This document shows positions 18,600 through 30,562 of a stretch of DNA of 64,000 bases, one piece after another. The stretch is taken from contig JABACO010000004.1 of assembly GCA_013339895.1 (NCBI GenBank), forward strand, positions 11,757,545-11,821,544. Direction: 5' to 3'. The position numbers were made by a program, and so were the translations under genes. Under the pieces are notes generated by a model that saw nothing but the letters and a program-made list of their open reading frames with translations, was not told where the DNA came from and ran no database searches. Each line of letters starts with the position of its first letter. Position 1 is the stretch's first letter. The stretch is from Ephydatia muelleri (taxonomy: Eukaryota; Porifera; Demospongiae; Spongillida; Spongillidae).

Positions 18600-21089
18600 T
18601 GTCGCATATCACTAGCCATCCTCGAAATTCAAATTCAATAAATAGGATTCACTCGGATTCAATGAATAGCATTCGCTCGGATTCGTATTTTTTAATTGCT
18701 ATTAATAAATGAATTCATATTTATGATTCGAAAAAATAGTGGTTTGGCTAATTTTAATGATTTGAATTCGTTGATCTTTACAGTATTGATTCCGCATTAG
18801 TATTCGTTGCCACTGTTACTACAGATTCGTGGTTTTCTATTGCCAGGGATGGTGTGATTATTACTCATTCTGAAGAGGTCAAGAAAATCGCAATCATAAC
18901 AGGTACGTACAGCTTCTTATCCTACGTTCAACCTCACCCACGTTCCTGCTACCTGATAACATGCATGAAGCCTACTATTAAAAAAAAACATGCACTAGAA
19001 CTATATTTATATATGGCAACGCGTGCTGTATGTTTCCTAACTCCTATTGCTAATGCGCTCCGCTTTGTCTGGCACATTTGCTACATTGATTCACCCACAC
19101 TTTGTTCTCTTTCTTCAGGACATGTTGCATTCTGTCATGTACTCCACTTCGATATCAAAAATAGACACACTGGCACTGCGCTAACTAAGCAAAAACAACA
19201 ATGAGTAAAGTCACATGACATACGTCATTGCACATGCTGTGCATGAAATGTGGTGCAATGTATTAGAAGTTAACAGTATGTAAAGCAAAATACAGTGTTC
19301 CAACACAGTGTTTCACACACAACACACATGCAGCATTCAACTGGCTACACAATTGTTATGCAATTAATGGACTTAGCAAATGGTATGTCTTCTCTATTAA
19401 TTCAAGTATGTGGCAAGGAGTGCTTTCAAAGTACCGTGTATATTGTACCTTTTCGCGTGTGCCCAGGTGCACTCAGTAGACTGTGTGTGTGCACCATTAG
19501 CAGGATTGGAAAATTCTATGCTGGGATTAACTGTGGGATGTATGTAGCCCCTTTGGTTCAACCTTGCATAAGACCTCCTTTCGTCGGTCTGATAGAATTC
19601 AGTGTAAGTTGATACTCTAGCACGCTCAAACGCAGTATACCATATCTTTGGCGCTAGAATAATAGATTCATCGCCCAAATCTAACAGGGTCAATCCAGTA
19701 AATGGGCGTCAGTCACACTGGGTCTTTACATACTATGTACACTGTGCAGTCACATTGTGTCTTTACTGTGCCACAACTGTGTCTCACTTCTTGTGCTCAG
19801 TCTCTGCGCAGACATTGCACATGGCATTCAGATGTCCCTGTGGTGTCAAGAAGCGTTTGCATATGCAGTTGGCATAGTTTTTCCTGCATTGATACTTTGG
19901 CATGGAGGCTATCCTAACTGTGCATGCTGCGCAGAATACCGTCTGTTCCTGGTTTAACACTGGTGATGATTACTGGCAGGAGCATCACCGCATAACGCAA
20001 TGGAACGATTTGCATAAATATTTTGTCAGAACCTTGTTCCACGCCTCCCAAAACCCACTGTCCCTCTCTTCTTCTCTGCTGCTGTTATATATTTTTACAT
20101 ACTTCCACTTTTCCAAACCCCCCCCCCCCCCCCCCCCCCGCTTCCAATCTTCCAGTATCGATCTGGTCCATATACACAGCACATACTTCAGGGGCAAAGG
20201 TTAAACCAGTCCCTAGTCCACTGCACAGTCTCTCCTGACATATGGCTCTGGGAAAAACCACATTTATTTAGAGATTGTAGGTTGATTATGGCAGTACAGT
20301 TTAGCAGCTCTCCAAACTGTGGCCACTATCCCAGAACTTGAGTTTACTTATATGAACCTCAGGATCTTCTACTATTGTTGGTATGTCCATGTAGTTCCCC
20401 ACTCCCTCAGAGGTTAAATAGAATGCTGGGTTATATAAGTGACTACCCAGCAATGCTTGAGTGATCTTGCCAAATTTGAAGTGTCTGGTATTCATGTGTT
20501 TTGATGGCTAGCATCTGTATTTGGTCTGTGTCATTTGCTCGTTAAGTTGACCAATACCGCAAAGAAAGCTTTTTAAGACCTCATTTGAAAGGCTTTCTGT
20601 GTTTGACAGTACATATATAATACCCATATTTTATGTGTTGTAGAGTTCGTGTGTGAATTTCATCAAATGGAATTAGACTCGCATGTACGGTTGCTTGATG
20701 CTGCTCTATTTCATTTGTTGTCCTGTTCACATGAAAGCATTCAAACTGTGTCTGTTCAATTGCTATATCACCTTCCATGTACAAATGATGGTCACAGTTG
20801 GATGCGTTAGCTGTCTAACTGATGCTTGAACTGTTTGGTACCCTGTCGGATTAGGTCACATATCTCTTTGTCAAGGCTGCTAATCTTTCTCGCAGCTACC
20901 GAACATTTGGCTAACCAGAGAACAAGCTGTAGGTTTTGGGTTCAGTAATAGGTTAGGTTTTGGGTTAGGTTAGGTTACGTTTTAGGTTGGGTTTGGGTCA
21001 GGGGGTGGGTGGGTCGTCTCCTCTTTTGGAGTTTAGTCCATGTGGATGAACAGTGTTCAGCAAGTCTTAGCCTAGTTTCTTCAGCTTGC
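18600..21089. other. Intergenic, no gene recognised
   Basis: Several short open frames (for example 18854-19204 and 19295-19612) show no domain. The region contains a run of 20 or so C near 20119-20139 and a degenerate telomere-like stretch (repeats of ggttagg, 20941-21000). No element ends or exons that I can support. Confidence 0.4.
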
Positions 21090-21199
21090 AGCATCTCCCT
21101 CCTCGTACATGTACACCACCCTTACGCCATGCATATTGACAACTCTTGGTGCAGCGTCGCCTGTGCACGACTGCCAACTAGATGTTCAAAGAAAGACAG

Positions 21200-22003
21200 T
21201 TAGATGCCTAAGTTCGTAGAGACTTCTAAGCGGCTCTCTACAGAGTCCTTTACATACACACTATTTGCTGACTCAGACTTCCATCTCCCATGCCGCTTGA
21301 ATAGCCTATCAGGCACTCCAGCATTAGCGGCTGCTGTGGCGCCACCAGCCCGCAGGCTGTGCATTCCAAACAGCTTAGGGTCCATACCCAGGCTACTTAT
21401 CTTCTCCAGTAACAATTCCCGTAGCCTAGAATAACTAAGGCTACCACCCTTCCGCAAACATTCTCCTGACTTGGTATGCATTATTCCCCTGAATATAAAA
21501 TCCTGTGAATCGTGCATTAGTTGACCCATGGAGAAATAACGTTGCATCATGCTGACAGGACATGTGGCCGTACCCGTACGAGCAACACCCTCCCTGTACT
21601 GATCTGTCTTGCTGGATGCAATGTGTATTACCATGCCCTCAGTGTTAAATGTCACATCAGCGCATCTAAGCTTCAACAATTCCTCGCACCTTAGGAAACC
21701 CGCAAAAGCCACGAGGCAGATAGCTAGTAAGCGAATCTCAGTAAGGGACGGGGATGGCCCAGCTGCCTCTACCATTGCTAGCAACATCTCTGCTGTAACC
21801 AGTTCCTTACGCTTTTTGGGCTTAGCTAACTCCCTTCTAAGGCCACCCAAAGTTGCTTGCACTATGGGGGATCCCGCAATGGATGATAAACGGGCCATCT
21901 GGTGCAACCGTGAAACAGCATGCACTACCTCTTCTACTGCTGATTTAGACTGAATGGACTCACTCAGGTGCTGCAAGTACAGCACCAAATGGATATCCTG
22001 CAC
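21200..22003 (-). pseudogene. Tyrosine recombinase of the YR retroelement
   Basis: Catalytic core of about 265 residues. The first Arg is in CEELLKLRCADV, the HxLR box is HSLRAGGATAAANAG, the His/Trp is in KRHGRWKSES and the nucleophile is probably the Tyr of SVYVKDSVES. The N-terminal arm lies upstream at 22394-22600 (DPELRRLAKALPATVLKCKA) but is separated by an insertion of about 375 bp, so the protein is broken. Confidence 0.75.
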
Positions 22004-22017
22004 AGGGAAGCTTGCCC

Positions 22018-22394
22018 ACTACAAACAACATTGAAGGAGGTGTCATCTTTTGGATCTTGCAATTTTATTTCTCCATCTGCTACACCTCTCTTCACGTCAT
22101 ATGCAAGAGCATGGTGCATATTATTGCACACCACCTTCTTTTTGAGTTTTGCACACTCTGCTCGCGATTTGCCAGAATCGCAGGCATACCTTTTTAGCTG
22201 GATTTTTCTGGTTGGATCATAGGTATTCAGTTCTTTCATGCGATTAGCTGCTTCAGCAATTTCCCTGCCACACGCCTCTTGGAATTTAAGAAAGTAGTTG
22301 CTATTTTGATTCCTTCTATATACAACAATGCTAAATCCAGTAGGCAAATAAGCACATTGGTGATTGCACTTTTTATCACAATATATAACATAGT
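22018..22394 (-). other. ~375-bp foreign insert inside the recombinase gene
   Basis: The second copy of the recombinase (38.2 kb) reads without a break through KTWAEARREVPAFPVKDIHL. Here the sequence leaves after KTWAEA and returns at FPVQDIHL, with 375 bp of unrelated DNA between. The insert is open on the minus strand across its length, with Cys/Lys-rich sequence (YCDKKCNHQCAYLPTGFSIV, RKIQLKRYACDSGKSRAECA). I do not recognise a family. Confidence 0.65.
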
Positions 22395-22675
22395 CTGGCC
22401 TCTGCCCATGTCTTCCACCTCTGAAAGGCACCAAGATTCTTTGTTGTAGAGTCCGCCTTGCACTTCAGGACAGTAGCTGGCAATGCTTTAGCCAGCCGCC
22501 TAAGTTCTGGGTCATCCAAATTTGATAACAGAGGCCAGACTCCAGAGGAAAAAACATCTACAGAATAAGGAGAAAATGGACATAGTATCATGAGACTTAT
22601 GTGCACACCCTAACCCCCATCATTGCCACATTGTGCCTTCTGAGTGTATAGCATGAATGTGTGCATCGTGTTCTG

Positions 22676-22915
22676 AACACAAATCCGTCAACATGCATAG
22701 GGTGACACCAGCCCAAGCCAGCTGAACAAAAAATTCGTCAACACGCATAGGTTGACAATAGCCAAAACCAGCAGAACACAATCCGTCAACACGCATAGGT
22801 TGACAACAGCCAAAACTGGCTGAACACAATCTGTCAACACGCATAGGTTGACAACAGCCAAAACCAGCAGAACACAATATTAACTAACATACGTAGACCA
22901 GCCAAACCGACTGAA
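22676..22915. repeat. ~58-bp tandem repeat inside the YR element
   Basis: Four to five degenerate units built around gtcaacacgcataggttgac and aacagccaaaaccagcagaa. It separates the pol remnant from the recombinase remnant. Confidence 0.85.
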
Positions 22916-24250
22916 CACGAGCTGCCAACCTAGCAGCCTTGTATATATTCAGATGCAAATTTTTAATGCCAACATAGCCGTATTGGGATGCTTGGGATCA
23001 AACAAAGCTGATCCAGACCTACCAGGGTGGACAAGTTCAGTGTACAGGGGCAGCGATACCATATCTACCACAAAAGGTGCAAAACTAACTCCATAATAGT
23101 GGGCTGACTGCCATGCAGGTATTATGAGAGTGCCCTGGGCTTTGCAAACTTCTGCATGCCCTATTACCCTTGCCACAAGACATGGAGGTGGACACCACCA
23201 ATTATTTTCTCCACCCCAATCAGATGTAAAGGAATCCACAGCTTCTGAACCAGGGCAAGCATATCGGGAGTTAAAACGCTCCAACTGAGCATTGTAATGT
23301 GTGGCAAACCTATCCACTGTATGGGGACCCCATGAATCATCCAATGTTTTAAAACATTATCGGGTCCAACGACCAGTCATCATGGTCCACAATCCAGCTG
23401 ATATAGTCTGCTATATGGTTTTCCTACCGTGGAATCCATTCTGGCTCTAACCGAATGTTGTTAGTTAAACGGAGTCCAAACACAGATACAGCCTCTGACT
23501 GCAGATGCGGCTTAGCACTCCCAACTTGCAAAATACGAACTAGATTCTGGTTATCAGTGAACCAACGCACCCTCGTATTAGCCAGTTTACTGGCAATGGC
23601 TTGCAAAACCCTACCCACTGCCACCAATTCCCTTCAGGTGGAACTTTGTTTGGCTTCATGCTCTAACCAGTTCCCTTGTGCCACATGCATACCATGCTCC
23701 ACCATATCCTGTATTACTTGCATCTATCCGGACAGCAGATGGGGCTGTGCCATATAGGTTAACCATTAACTTTTCCTATGGACTGCTTCCAAAGAGGTGT
23801 GTTCCATTTTTGCATCTCCTGACAGCTTGAGCATCTCGCACCATGCATTCCTAACCTGCAACATTGCGTACAACCCCCTAGTCATGAATCTGGCTATAGG
23901 GCCTAAAGCTATGCCCATTGAAATTATTTTACCAGTCAAACTGGCTATGTGTCTAGCAACTGCATAATCATGCTTACAAGTATCCTCTAATAACCTCCTA
24001 AGGCTATTTAGTTTCTTTTCAGGTACCGACACCTGCCTGTGTTCTAGATCAATGGTAAACCCAAGCCACTGCAATTTCCGTGTTGGGGTCCAGGTTGATT
24101 TAGCCTCATTGACAACAAATCCCGCTTTAGACAATGTACCCTTCACCCACTGACTAGTAATCCCTGCTTCCTTTTTGGGTCATTCCATGCCAAATGAGCA
24201 GGAGTTGTGACTCACGGGTCATTCCATGGCTTTTCAACCTAAAGTTGGAC

Positions 24251-24325
24251 GCTACTGAGATGCCATATCAACATGAGCTTGAGAAGTCACTTCTCAAGCT
24301 CATGTTGATATGGCATCTCAGTAGC
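24251..24325. repeat. Perfect 75-nt hairpin (37-bp arms, 1-nt loop)
   Basis: Arms 24251-24287 and 24289-24325 are exact reverse complements with a single C between them (loop context gagaagtcacttctc). Degenerate direct copies of the right arm follow at 24326-24450 (ctcaagctcaagttgatatg), so the hairpin looks like one inverted unit of a decayed ~45-bp tandem repeat. Confidence 0.9.
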
Positions 24326-24542
24326 ATGGGTTCTCCTCAAGCTCAAGTTGATATGGCATCTCATTAGTAGCATGGTTCTCTTCAAGCTCAAGTTGATGTA
24401 GCTTCTTTTTAGTAGGATGGTTCTTCTCAAGGTCTTGCTGATATAGCATACGAGAACATACTGCAGGCAATCTGATTTTGCTTGACCAGAATTTGTATTC
24501 GTAATTCACTTCCGAGTCCATGTCAGGCTTACCACTACTCAG

Positions 24543-24653
24543 TATCAATCATTCATCGCTCTTCAGCAGCTGTCATCACATTTAGTCGTGGTGGACTACA
24601 CAGGTGTGTTTTGCAATGGGAAGGATGAACCCGCAGCCTATCAAACTCTACAG
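24543..24653 (+). other. Candidate orphan coding exon
   Basis: Flanked by an AG acceptor (24541-24542) and a GTATGT donor (24654). The 37 in-phase codons without a stop include QQLSSHLVVVDYTG and KDEPAAYQTLQ. It lies just before the satellite array and in its orientation. It could be the first unit of a gene whose later exons became the satellite, or chance. Confidence 0.3.
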
Positions 24654-24670
24654 GTATGTAGAACCTGCTA

Positions 24671-27600
24671 GTCTGTTTTGCCACGCTAGTATGTACGCAC
24701 TAGTTAGCAACCTATGACATATTGTTATAACTTCTCTCCGCCATGCATTCTATAGACTCAGTCCAGTGTGATGGTACTGTTTTGAACCAAACCACATGTG
24801 TACATAGAGGTACGTTTATGACTTGTGTGTTGTTGGCCACCTATCCCATGCCATTAGCTTCCATAATGCTTACTGGCATCCTGAAGGTGTCCTACATTGT
24901 CGGCTGTTTTCAGATTGGCCTCCTGCTATGTGGTATTGTTGCTGGAGGTTTCATAGGCAGCCACATTTGATGTTTGGTCATGTGTCTCTTCTTCCATGCT
25001 GGATATTGTCTTTTCCTGCAGTTACCCTGATGCTACTGACTGACATATAAATACATTCATGCTGGAATTGAGCAGAGAATGTTTGTGATCTGCACAACTA
25101 GTATCATTACACCAGTCTTCTTTGCTTTAAAACACAGAGTGGATGGATACAGTTCTTCAGAAATGGTCTTCAAATCGGAGGTATGTTTGTGACTTAGTAT
25201 TGTTGGCCACCTATCCCATGCCATTAGCCTCCATAATGCTTACCGGCATCCTGAAGGTGTCCTACATTGTCGGCTGTTTTCAGATTGGCCTCCTGTTATG
25301 TGATATTGTTGCTGGAGGTTTCATAGGCAGCCACATTTGTTGTTTGTTCATGTGTCTCTTCTTCCATGCTGGATATTGTCTTTTCCTGCAGTTACCCTGA
25401 TGCTACTGACTGACGAATAAATACATGATGCTGGAATTGAGCAGAGAATGTTTGTGATCTGCGCACAACTAGTACCATTACACCAGTCTTTTTTGCTTTA
25501 CAACACAGCGTGGATGGATAGAAATGGTCTTCAAATTGGAGGTATGTTTGTGACTTAGTATTGTTGGCCACCTATCCCATGCCATTAGCCTCCATAATGC
25601 TTACCGGCATCCTGAAGGTGTCCTACATTGTCGGCTGTTTTCAGATTGGCCTCCTGTTATGTGGTATTGTAGCTGGAGGTTTCATAGGCAGCCACAATTG
25701 TGTTTGGTCTTCTTTCATGCTGGAATTTGTCTAGTTACTCTGATGTTACTGACTAGTGTATAAATACATCATGCTGGAAATAAGCAGAGAATGTTTGATC
25801 TGCACAACTAGTTAGATTATACCAGTCTTCTAAAACACAGTATGGATGGACACAGCTCTTCAGAACCAAAAGTTTCCTTAAATTGGAGGTATGTTTGTGA
25901 CTTGTGTGTTGTTGGCCACCTATCCCATGCCATTAATAATGCTTACCGGCATCCTGAAGGTTTCCTACATTGTCGGCTGTTTTCAGATTGGCCTCCTGTA
26001 TTGTGGTATTGTTGCTAGGGGTTTCATAGGCAGCCACATTCAGCGTTGTGCATGGGCTTTACTTTAAGCATTTGTTCTAACCAACTGTCTTCATTTTTGC
26101 AGTGTATTACATCTAGCAATGATTTTGACAGATGCACAGTGTAACGTCAGTTCCAGACGAATATTGTGAGGTTAGTGTGAACGTATTGGTATCATTAAGT
26201 TGGCCACCTATCCCATGCCATTAGCCTCTGTAATGCTTACCGGCATCCTGAAGGTGTCCTACATTGTTGGCTGTTTTCAGATTGGCCTCCTGTATTGTGG
26301 TATTGTTGCTGGAGGTTTCATAGGCAGCTACATATGTTGTTTGGTCAAGTATCTCTTCTTCTATGCTGGATTTTGTCTTTTCCTGCAGTTAACCTGATGC
26401 TACTGACTGACGTATAAATACATCATGCTGGAATTGAGCAGAGAATGTTTGTGATATGCACAACTAGTACCATTACAGCAGTCTTCTTTGCTTTAAAACA
26501 CAGCGTGGATGGATACAGTTCTTCAGCAATGGTCTTCAAATCGGAGGTATGTTTGTGACTTGTGTGTGGTTGGCCACCTATCCCATGCCATTAGCCTCCA
26601 TAATGCTTACCGGCATCCTGAAGGTGTCCTACATTGTCGGCTGTTTTCAGATTGGCCTCCTGTTATGTGGTATTGTTGCTGGAGGTTTCATAGGCAGCCA
26701 CAAATGTGTTTGCTCTTCTTTCATGCTGGAATTTGTCTATACTTGCAGTTACTCTGATGTTATTGACTAGTGTATAAATACATCATGCTGGAAATGAGCA
26801 GAGAATGTTTGATCTTCACAACTAGTTAGATTATACCAGTCTTCTTTGGTCTAAAACACAGCATGGATGGACGCAGCTCTTCAGAACCAAAAGATTGGAG
26901 GTATGTTTGTGACTTGTGTGTTGTTGGCCACCTATCCCATGCCATTAGCCTCCATAATGCTTACCGGCATCCTGAAAGTGTCCTACATTGTCGGCTGTTT
27001 TCAGATTGGCCTCCTGTTATGTGGTATTTTTGCTAGGGGTTTCATAGGCAGCCACATTCAGCGTTGTGCGTGCGTGGGCTTTACTTTAAGCATTTGACTG
27101 TCTTCATTGTTGCAGTGTATTACATATAGCAATGATTTTGACAGATGCCCATTGTAACTTCAGTTCCAGACGAACATTGTGAGGTTAGTGTGAACGTATT
27201 GGTATCATTAAGTTGGCCACCTATCCCATGCCATTAGCCTCTGTAATGCTTACCGGCATCCTGAAGGTGTCCTACATTGTTGGCTGTTTTCAGATTGGCC
27301 TCCTGTTATGTGTGTTGTTGCTAGAGGTTTCATAGGCAGCCACATTTGTTGTTTGGTCAAGTATCTCTTCTTCCATGCTAGATTTTGTCTTTTCCTGCAA
27401 CGTTACTGACTGATGTATAAATGCATCATGCTGGAATTGAGCAGAGAATGTTTGTGATCTGCACAACCAGTATCATTACACCAGTCTTCTTTGCTTTACA
27501 ACACAGAGTGGATGGATGCAGTTCTTTAGAAATGGTCTTCAAATTGGAGGTATGTTTGTGACTTAGTATTGTTGGCCACCTATCCCATGCCAATAGCCTC

Positions 27601-27952
27601 CATAATGCTTACCGGCATCCTGAAGGTGTCCTACATTGTCGCCTGTTTTCAGATTGGCCTCCTGTTATGTGGTATTGTTGCTTGAGGTTTCATATGCAGC
27701 CACATGTGATGTTTGGTCATGTATCTCTTCTTCCATGCTGGATTTTGTCTATTCCTGCAGTTACCCTGATGCTACTGACTGACGTATAAATACATCATGC
27801 TGGAATTGAGCAGAGACTGTTTGTGATCTGCACAACTAGTATCATTACACCAGTCTTCATTGTTTTAAAACACTGCCTGGATGAATGCAGTTCTTCAGAA
27901 ATGGTCTTTAAATCAGAGGTATGTTTGTGACTTACAGTATGCGTCAATAAAA
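24671..27952 (+). repeat. ~360-bp satellite array with exon-like blocks
   Basis: About nine tandem units with cores starting near 24832, 25200, 25561, 25911, 26199, 26569, 26924, 27213 and 27568. The core begins gttggccacctatcccatgc and contains cctacattgtcggctgtttt. Between cores, most units carry a 38-45 nt block preceded by a pyrimidine-acacag acceptor and followed by a GTATGT donor (tggatggatacagttcttca). Some units carry a second block before gttagtg (agcaatgattttgacagatg). The short open frame in each core shifts or stops in some units, so I see no translated product. The array is cut at about 27952 by the 4.1 kb element. Confidence 0.85.
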
Positions 27953-28329
27953 AGTTGACGCAATGTAATTTTCTATGTTCGTAACACACTACATACATAG
28001 TAAATTACGTTACTTTCGAGCGTAATGTTTTACTTTATAAAGGTAGTGCGTTACGGAACGTATTCGGAACAATCTTTTGGTACAAATAAACACCATATTT
28101 TGCACTGTGTTCGTGCATTGCCTAACGAACGAAGGCGCGCTTTTTTCATTACTTCTCCAATCGTTTTTCGTGCAAGCACGCCAAACTTTCATGTACAACT
28201 TTGGCGTGCGCGGCAAATGGCATAGATATATTGGATCAACTTTTTCATTACTGACAATCGATCGCACGGTTCTGAAATGACCCTACGGGCTGAGCTAAGG
28301 CAGCGATACCTTGTGCTAAAGGAGTCAGG

Positions 28330-30150
28330 TTGGATAATGATTCATTAGTCATTGTGCAATTACATTCGATTGCCGTAGAGTGTTACCATCTTGTACACTG
28401 GCGCGACGAGGACTTGGTGTCTGTGGTACCTGATACCAATGAAACCAGGATTGAAGGTGCTGAGGCTGATGATGATTGCCTGGTGAAATGGGGGAAAGAG
28501 CGTTACAGTGCTGAAATTGTGGCTTCAGGTAAACAAACTGCGGTAACGATCAACCAAAACCATGAGTATCTTATTAGGATCGAAGATGGAAATGCAAATG
28601 CAGGAAGCTGCATTAGTAAAAGAAAAAAGGGAAAAGCCTGTTCGCCCTGCCGCTGTCCATGAAACGCCTTCTACGAAACGTTAGTTGATTTATTATAAAA
28701 TGCTATGCAAGTTCCATTGCTCGTTGCAACAACCAGGAAAAAAGCTTCCACATCAAGCGAGCAAGAAAGAAAAGGCAAAAGCCTCCAAGCCTAAAGGTAG
28801 ATAACTGTGGATAAGAGCTTAGCAGTGCATGGTCAAATACAATATCATTTCAGGAAGAACCCTCGACTTTGCTGCTCCATGGAATGAATCAGGTTCACGT
28901 ATGGCTTGTAATAGGTATTGCACTTTAGTGCAATGACTATAGTGCTTTAATTGTTCAGAAGTTGAAGCATCAGCTATCACCTCATCTGTAGTATCTGCTA
29001 CAAATCCATGTAAGATTTTGTGCCATCTGGTCATAGTAATGACTCTGAATTTTTATTTTAGCTGAACCATCATCTTCTCCTTGACCAATATCTTTGTCCA
29101 ACCCACTCACTCTATGTGACCAATGTAAGCCTCGTGCTATCTATGTCTTGGACACCATAGAACTTTTAATTCTTTAGCAGCATCACTCTCCGTTCCCATA
29201 AATGTACCATCTCCTGTGCCAGTTGAGCCAACACCATTGCCACAGTCTTCGCTAGCCCAAAGTCACCAATGTAAGGCATTGTTGTTACTTGTAAATTTGG
29301 TTGCTAGTATTATCATCTGACCGTTTCAGCTGAACCAGTAGGAGTACCTTCTCCCATCAGAAGGGTTGGATAATTTTCTTTTTCAATGTCGCCACCACCT
29401 CTTTCTCCAGCATTGCCACCATTTTGTCCGCTGACACCTTTGCCACAATCAGATGTATCCCAAGTGGTTGAAGCAGGTAAAAGAATTAGGTCATATTAGA
29501 TTTTTTGGTTTTACTCTGACTCCTCATCACCCAGTGCAAAAGATGGAGGCTGGTATTGTTGCTGCCATCAACAACCTGAAGGAGGCCCTGCTAGGCAAGC
29601 TGGATGCATTTGCTAGACCGTCTTGGTCAGCTAGTACACATTGGGATGATAGTGCATCACCAGTGCCCAGGACATCTGCAGCTGACCAAGAGGCATCAAC
29701 ACTTGCATTCCAGCAGCCACAATCAATGCCTCAGCCACCACCACTGAGCAGACCATTTGCATCACCGTGCACCTCAAATGGCGACTCGCCCAGATGTCTG
29801 CCAATTTGGGAGAGCCAGAACCACCTGCCCTCCAGTGAGATTGAAAACAGCCACCTTAGGCCTCCCAAATTGACAGTGCAACTGCATCACAATCTCACAG
29901 CTGAGAGCAAGATACACACCCTTGCTCTCAAATTGGCAACGGAATCATTTTTTGGAATACAAGTCATGGCTTGCTGCACAGTGACGGGATGTGCAACATA
30001 CAAGGGGCTACCCATTAATGAATTGAAAAGCAATTTTTATTTAGTAAACTAGTTAAATATTGGAGTGCGCCATATGACTTTGAACCAGTATGGAGTAGAT
30101 GCATAGATAGTATAGGTCATGGGTGCACTAGAGCTAGAAAAATTACTTGA
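28330..30150 (+). pseudogene. BEN-domain protein gene, multi-exon, frameshifted
   Basis: The first block (28330-28529) encodes VHWRDEDLVSVV and CLVKWGKERYSAEIVASG up to a GTAAAC donor. Short Pro/Ser-rich exon-like blocks follow, each ending in a gtaag or gtaaa donor (around 29060, 29180, 29330 and 29480). The last block (from 29540) has KMEAGIVAAINNLKEALLGK and then a BEN-like start, LALKLATESFFGIQVMACCT and VTGCATYKGLPINEL. The frame then slips near 30030, and the domain end continues one frame over (YWSAPYDFEPVWSRCIDSIG) to a stop at 30148. BEN domains bind DNA or chromatin in known families. No ATG is seen for the first block. Likely element-associated, since a second BEN fragment lies at 43930. 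Confidence 0.6.
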
Positions 30151-30189
30151 ACTTGTGTGTTTGATCTGTTGTATCATATGTATTATATA

Positions 30190-30480
30190 CTCCTATCCAA
30201 ATGCATCACTGAGCCAATAAAGGCCCCAATTGTGTGGACTAATTAGAGTGCAAAGCGGGGATACATCTCTGAGCCGATAAGGGCACCCAGTGTGGACTAA
30301 TTAGAGTGTAAAGTGGGGATACATCACTGAGCCCGGTGTGGACTAATTAGAGTGCAAAGCGGGGATACATCACTGAGCCGATAAGGGCACCCAGTGTGGA
30401 CTAATTAGAGTGCAAAGCAGCACTGAGCCAATAAGGGCCCCCATGTGGACTAATTAGAATGCAAAACGGGGGCGGGGGGG
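30190..30480. repeat. ~60-bp tandem repeat
   Basis: Five units of catcactgagccgataagggc followed by acccagtgtggactaattag and agtgcaaagcggggata, with deletions in later units. Lies between the BEN and Tc1 remnants. Confidence 0.85.
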
Positions 30481-30562
30481 AGGGTTACCTGAGCTGATTT
30501 GAAAGTAGACTATATTTAGAACACCAGAAGCCACTTTTAGCATAACATCAAAGTTCAGGAAA

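Larger units (their letters stand above)
21090..24180 (-). mobile_element. Ngaro/DIRS-like tyrosine-recombinase retroelement, 5'-truncated
   Basis: Reading along the minus strand: the end of a reverse transcriptase (24146-23766, with KLQWLGFTIDLEHRQ), RNase H (AVRIDASNTGYGG near 23735; RWFTDNQNLVRIL near 23560), more pol sequence to 22949, a tandem-repeat interruption, then a tyrosine recombinase (22600-21200). The order RT-RH-YR is that of DIRS/Ngaro elements. A terminal block at 21090-21186 (with gcagcgtcgcctgtgcacga) matches the B repeat of the second copy at 36700 and 37285. The RT fingers and palm and the 5' end are missing, and the pol part is split across frames, so the copy is dead. 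Confidence 0.75.

Noticed and set aside
20941..21005. Telomere-like ggttagg words
   Set aside because: Too degenerate and short to call an interstitial telomere; noted only as a curiosity.
21200..22003. Bacterial or phage integrase contamination
   Set aside because: The recombinase lies next to RT and RNase H remnants, has a second copy with eukaryotic-type split direct repeats, and sits among intron-containing animal genes.
24820..27100. Short membrane-protein-like frames in each satellite core (starting at atggccacctatcccatg)
   Set aside because: The frame is not preserved in all units, ends differ, and the apparent hydrophobic peptide follows from the core sequence alone.
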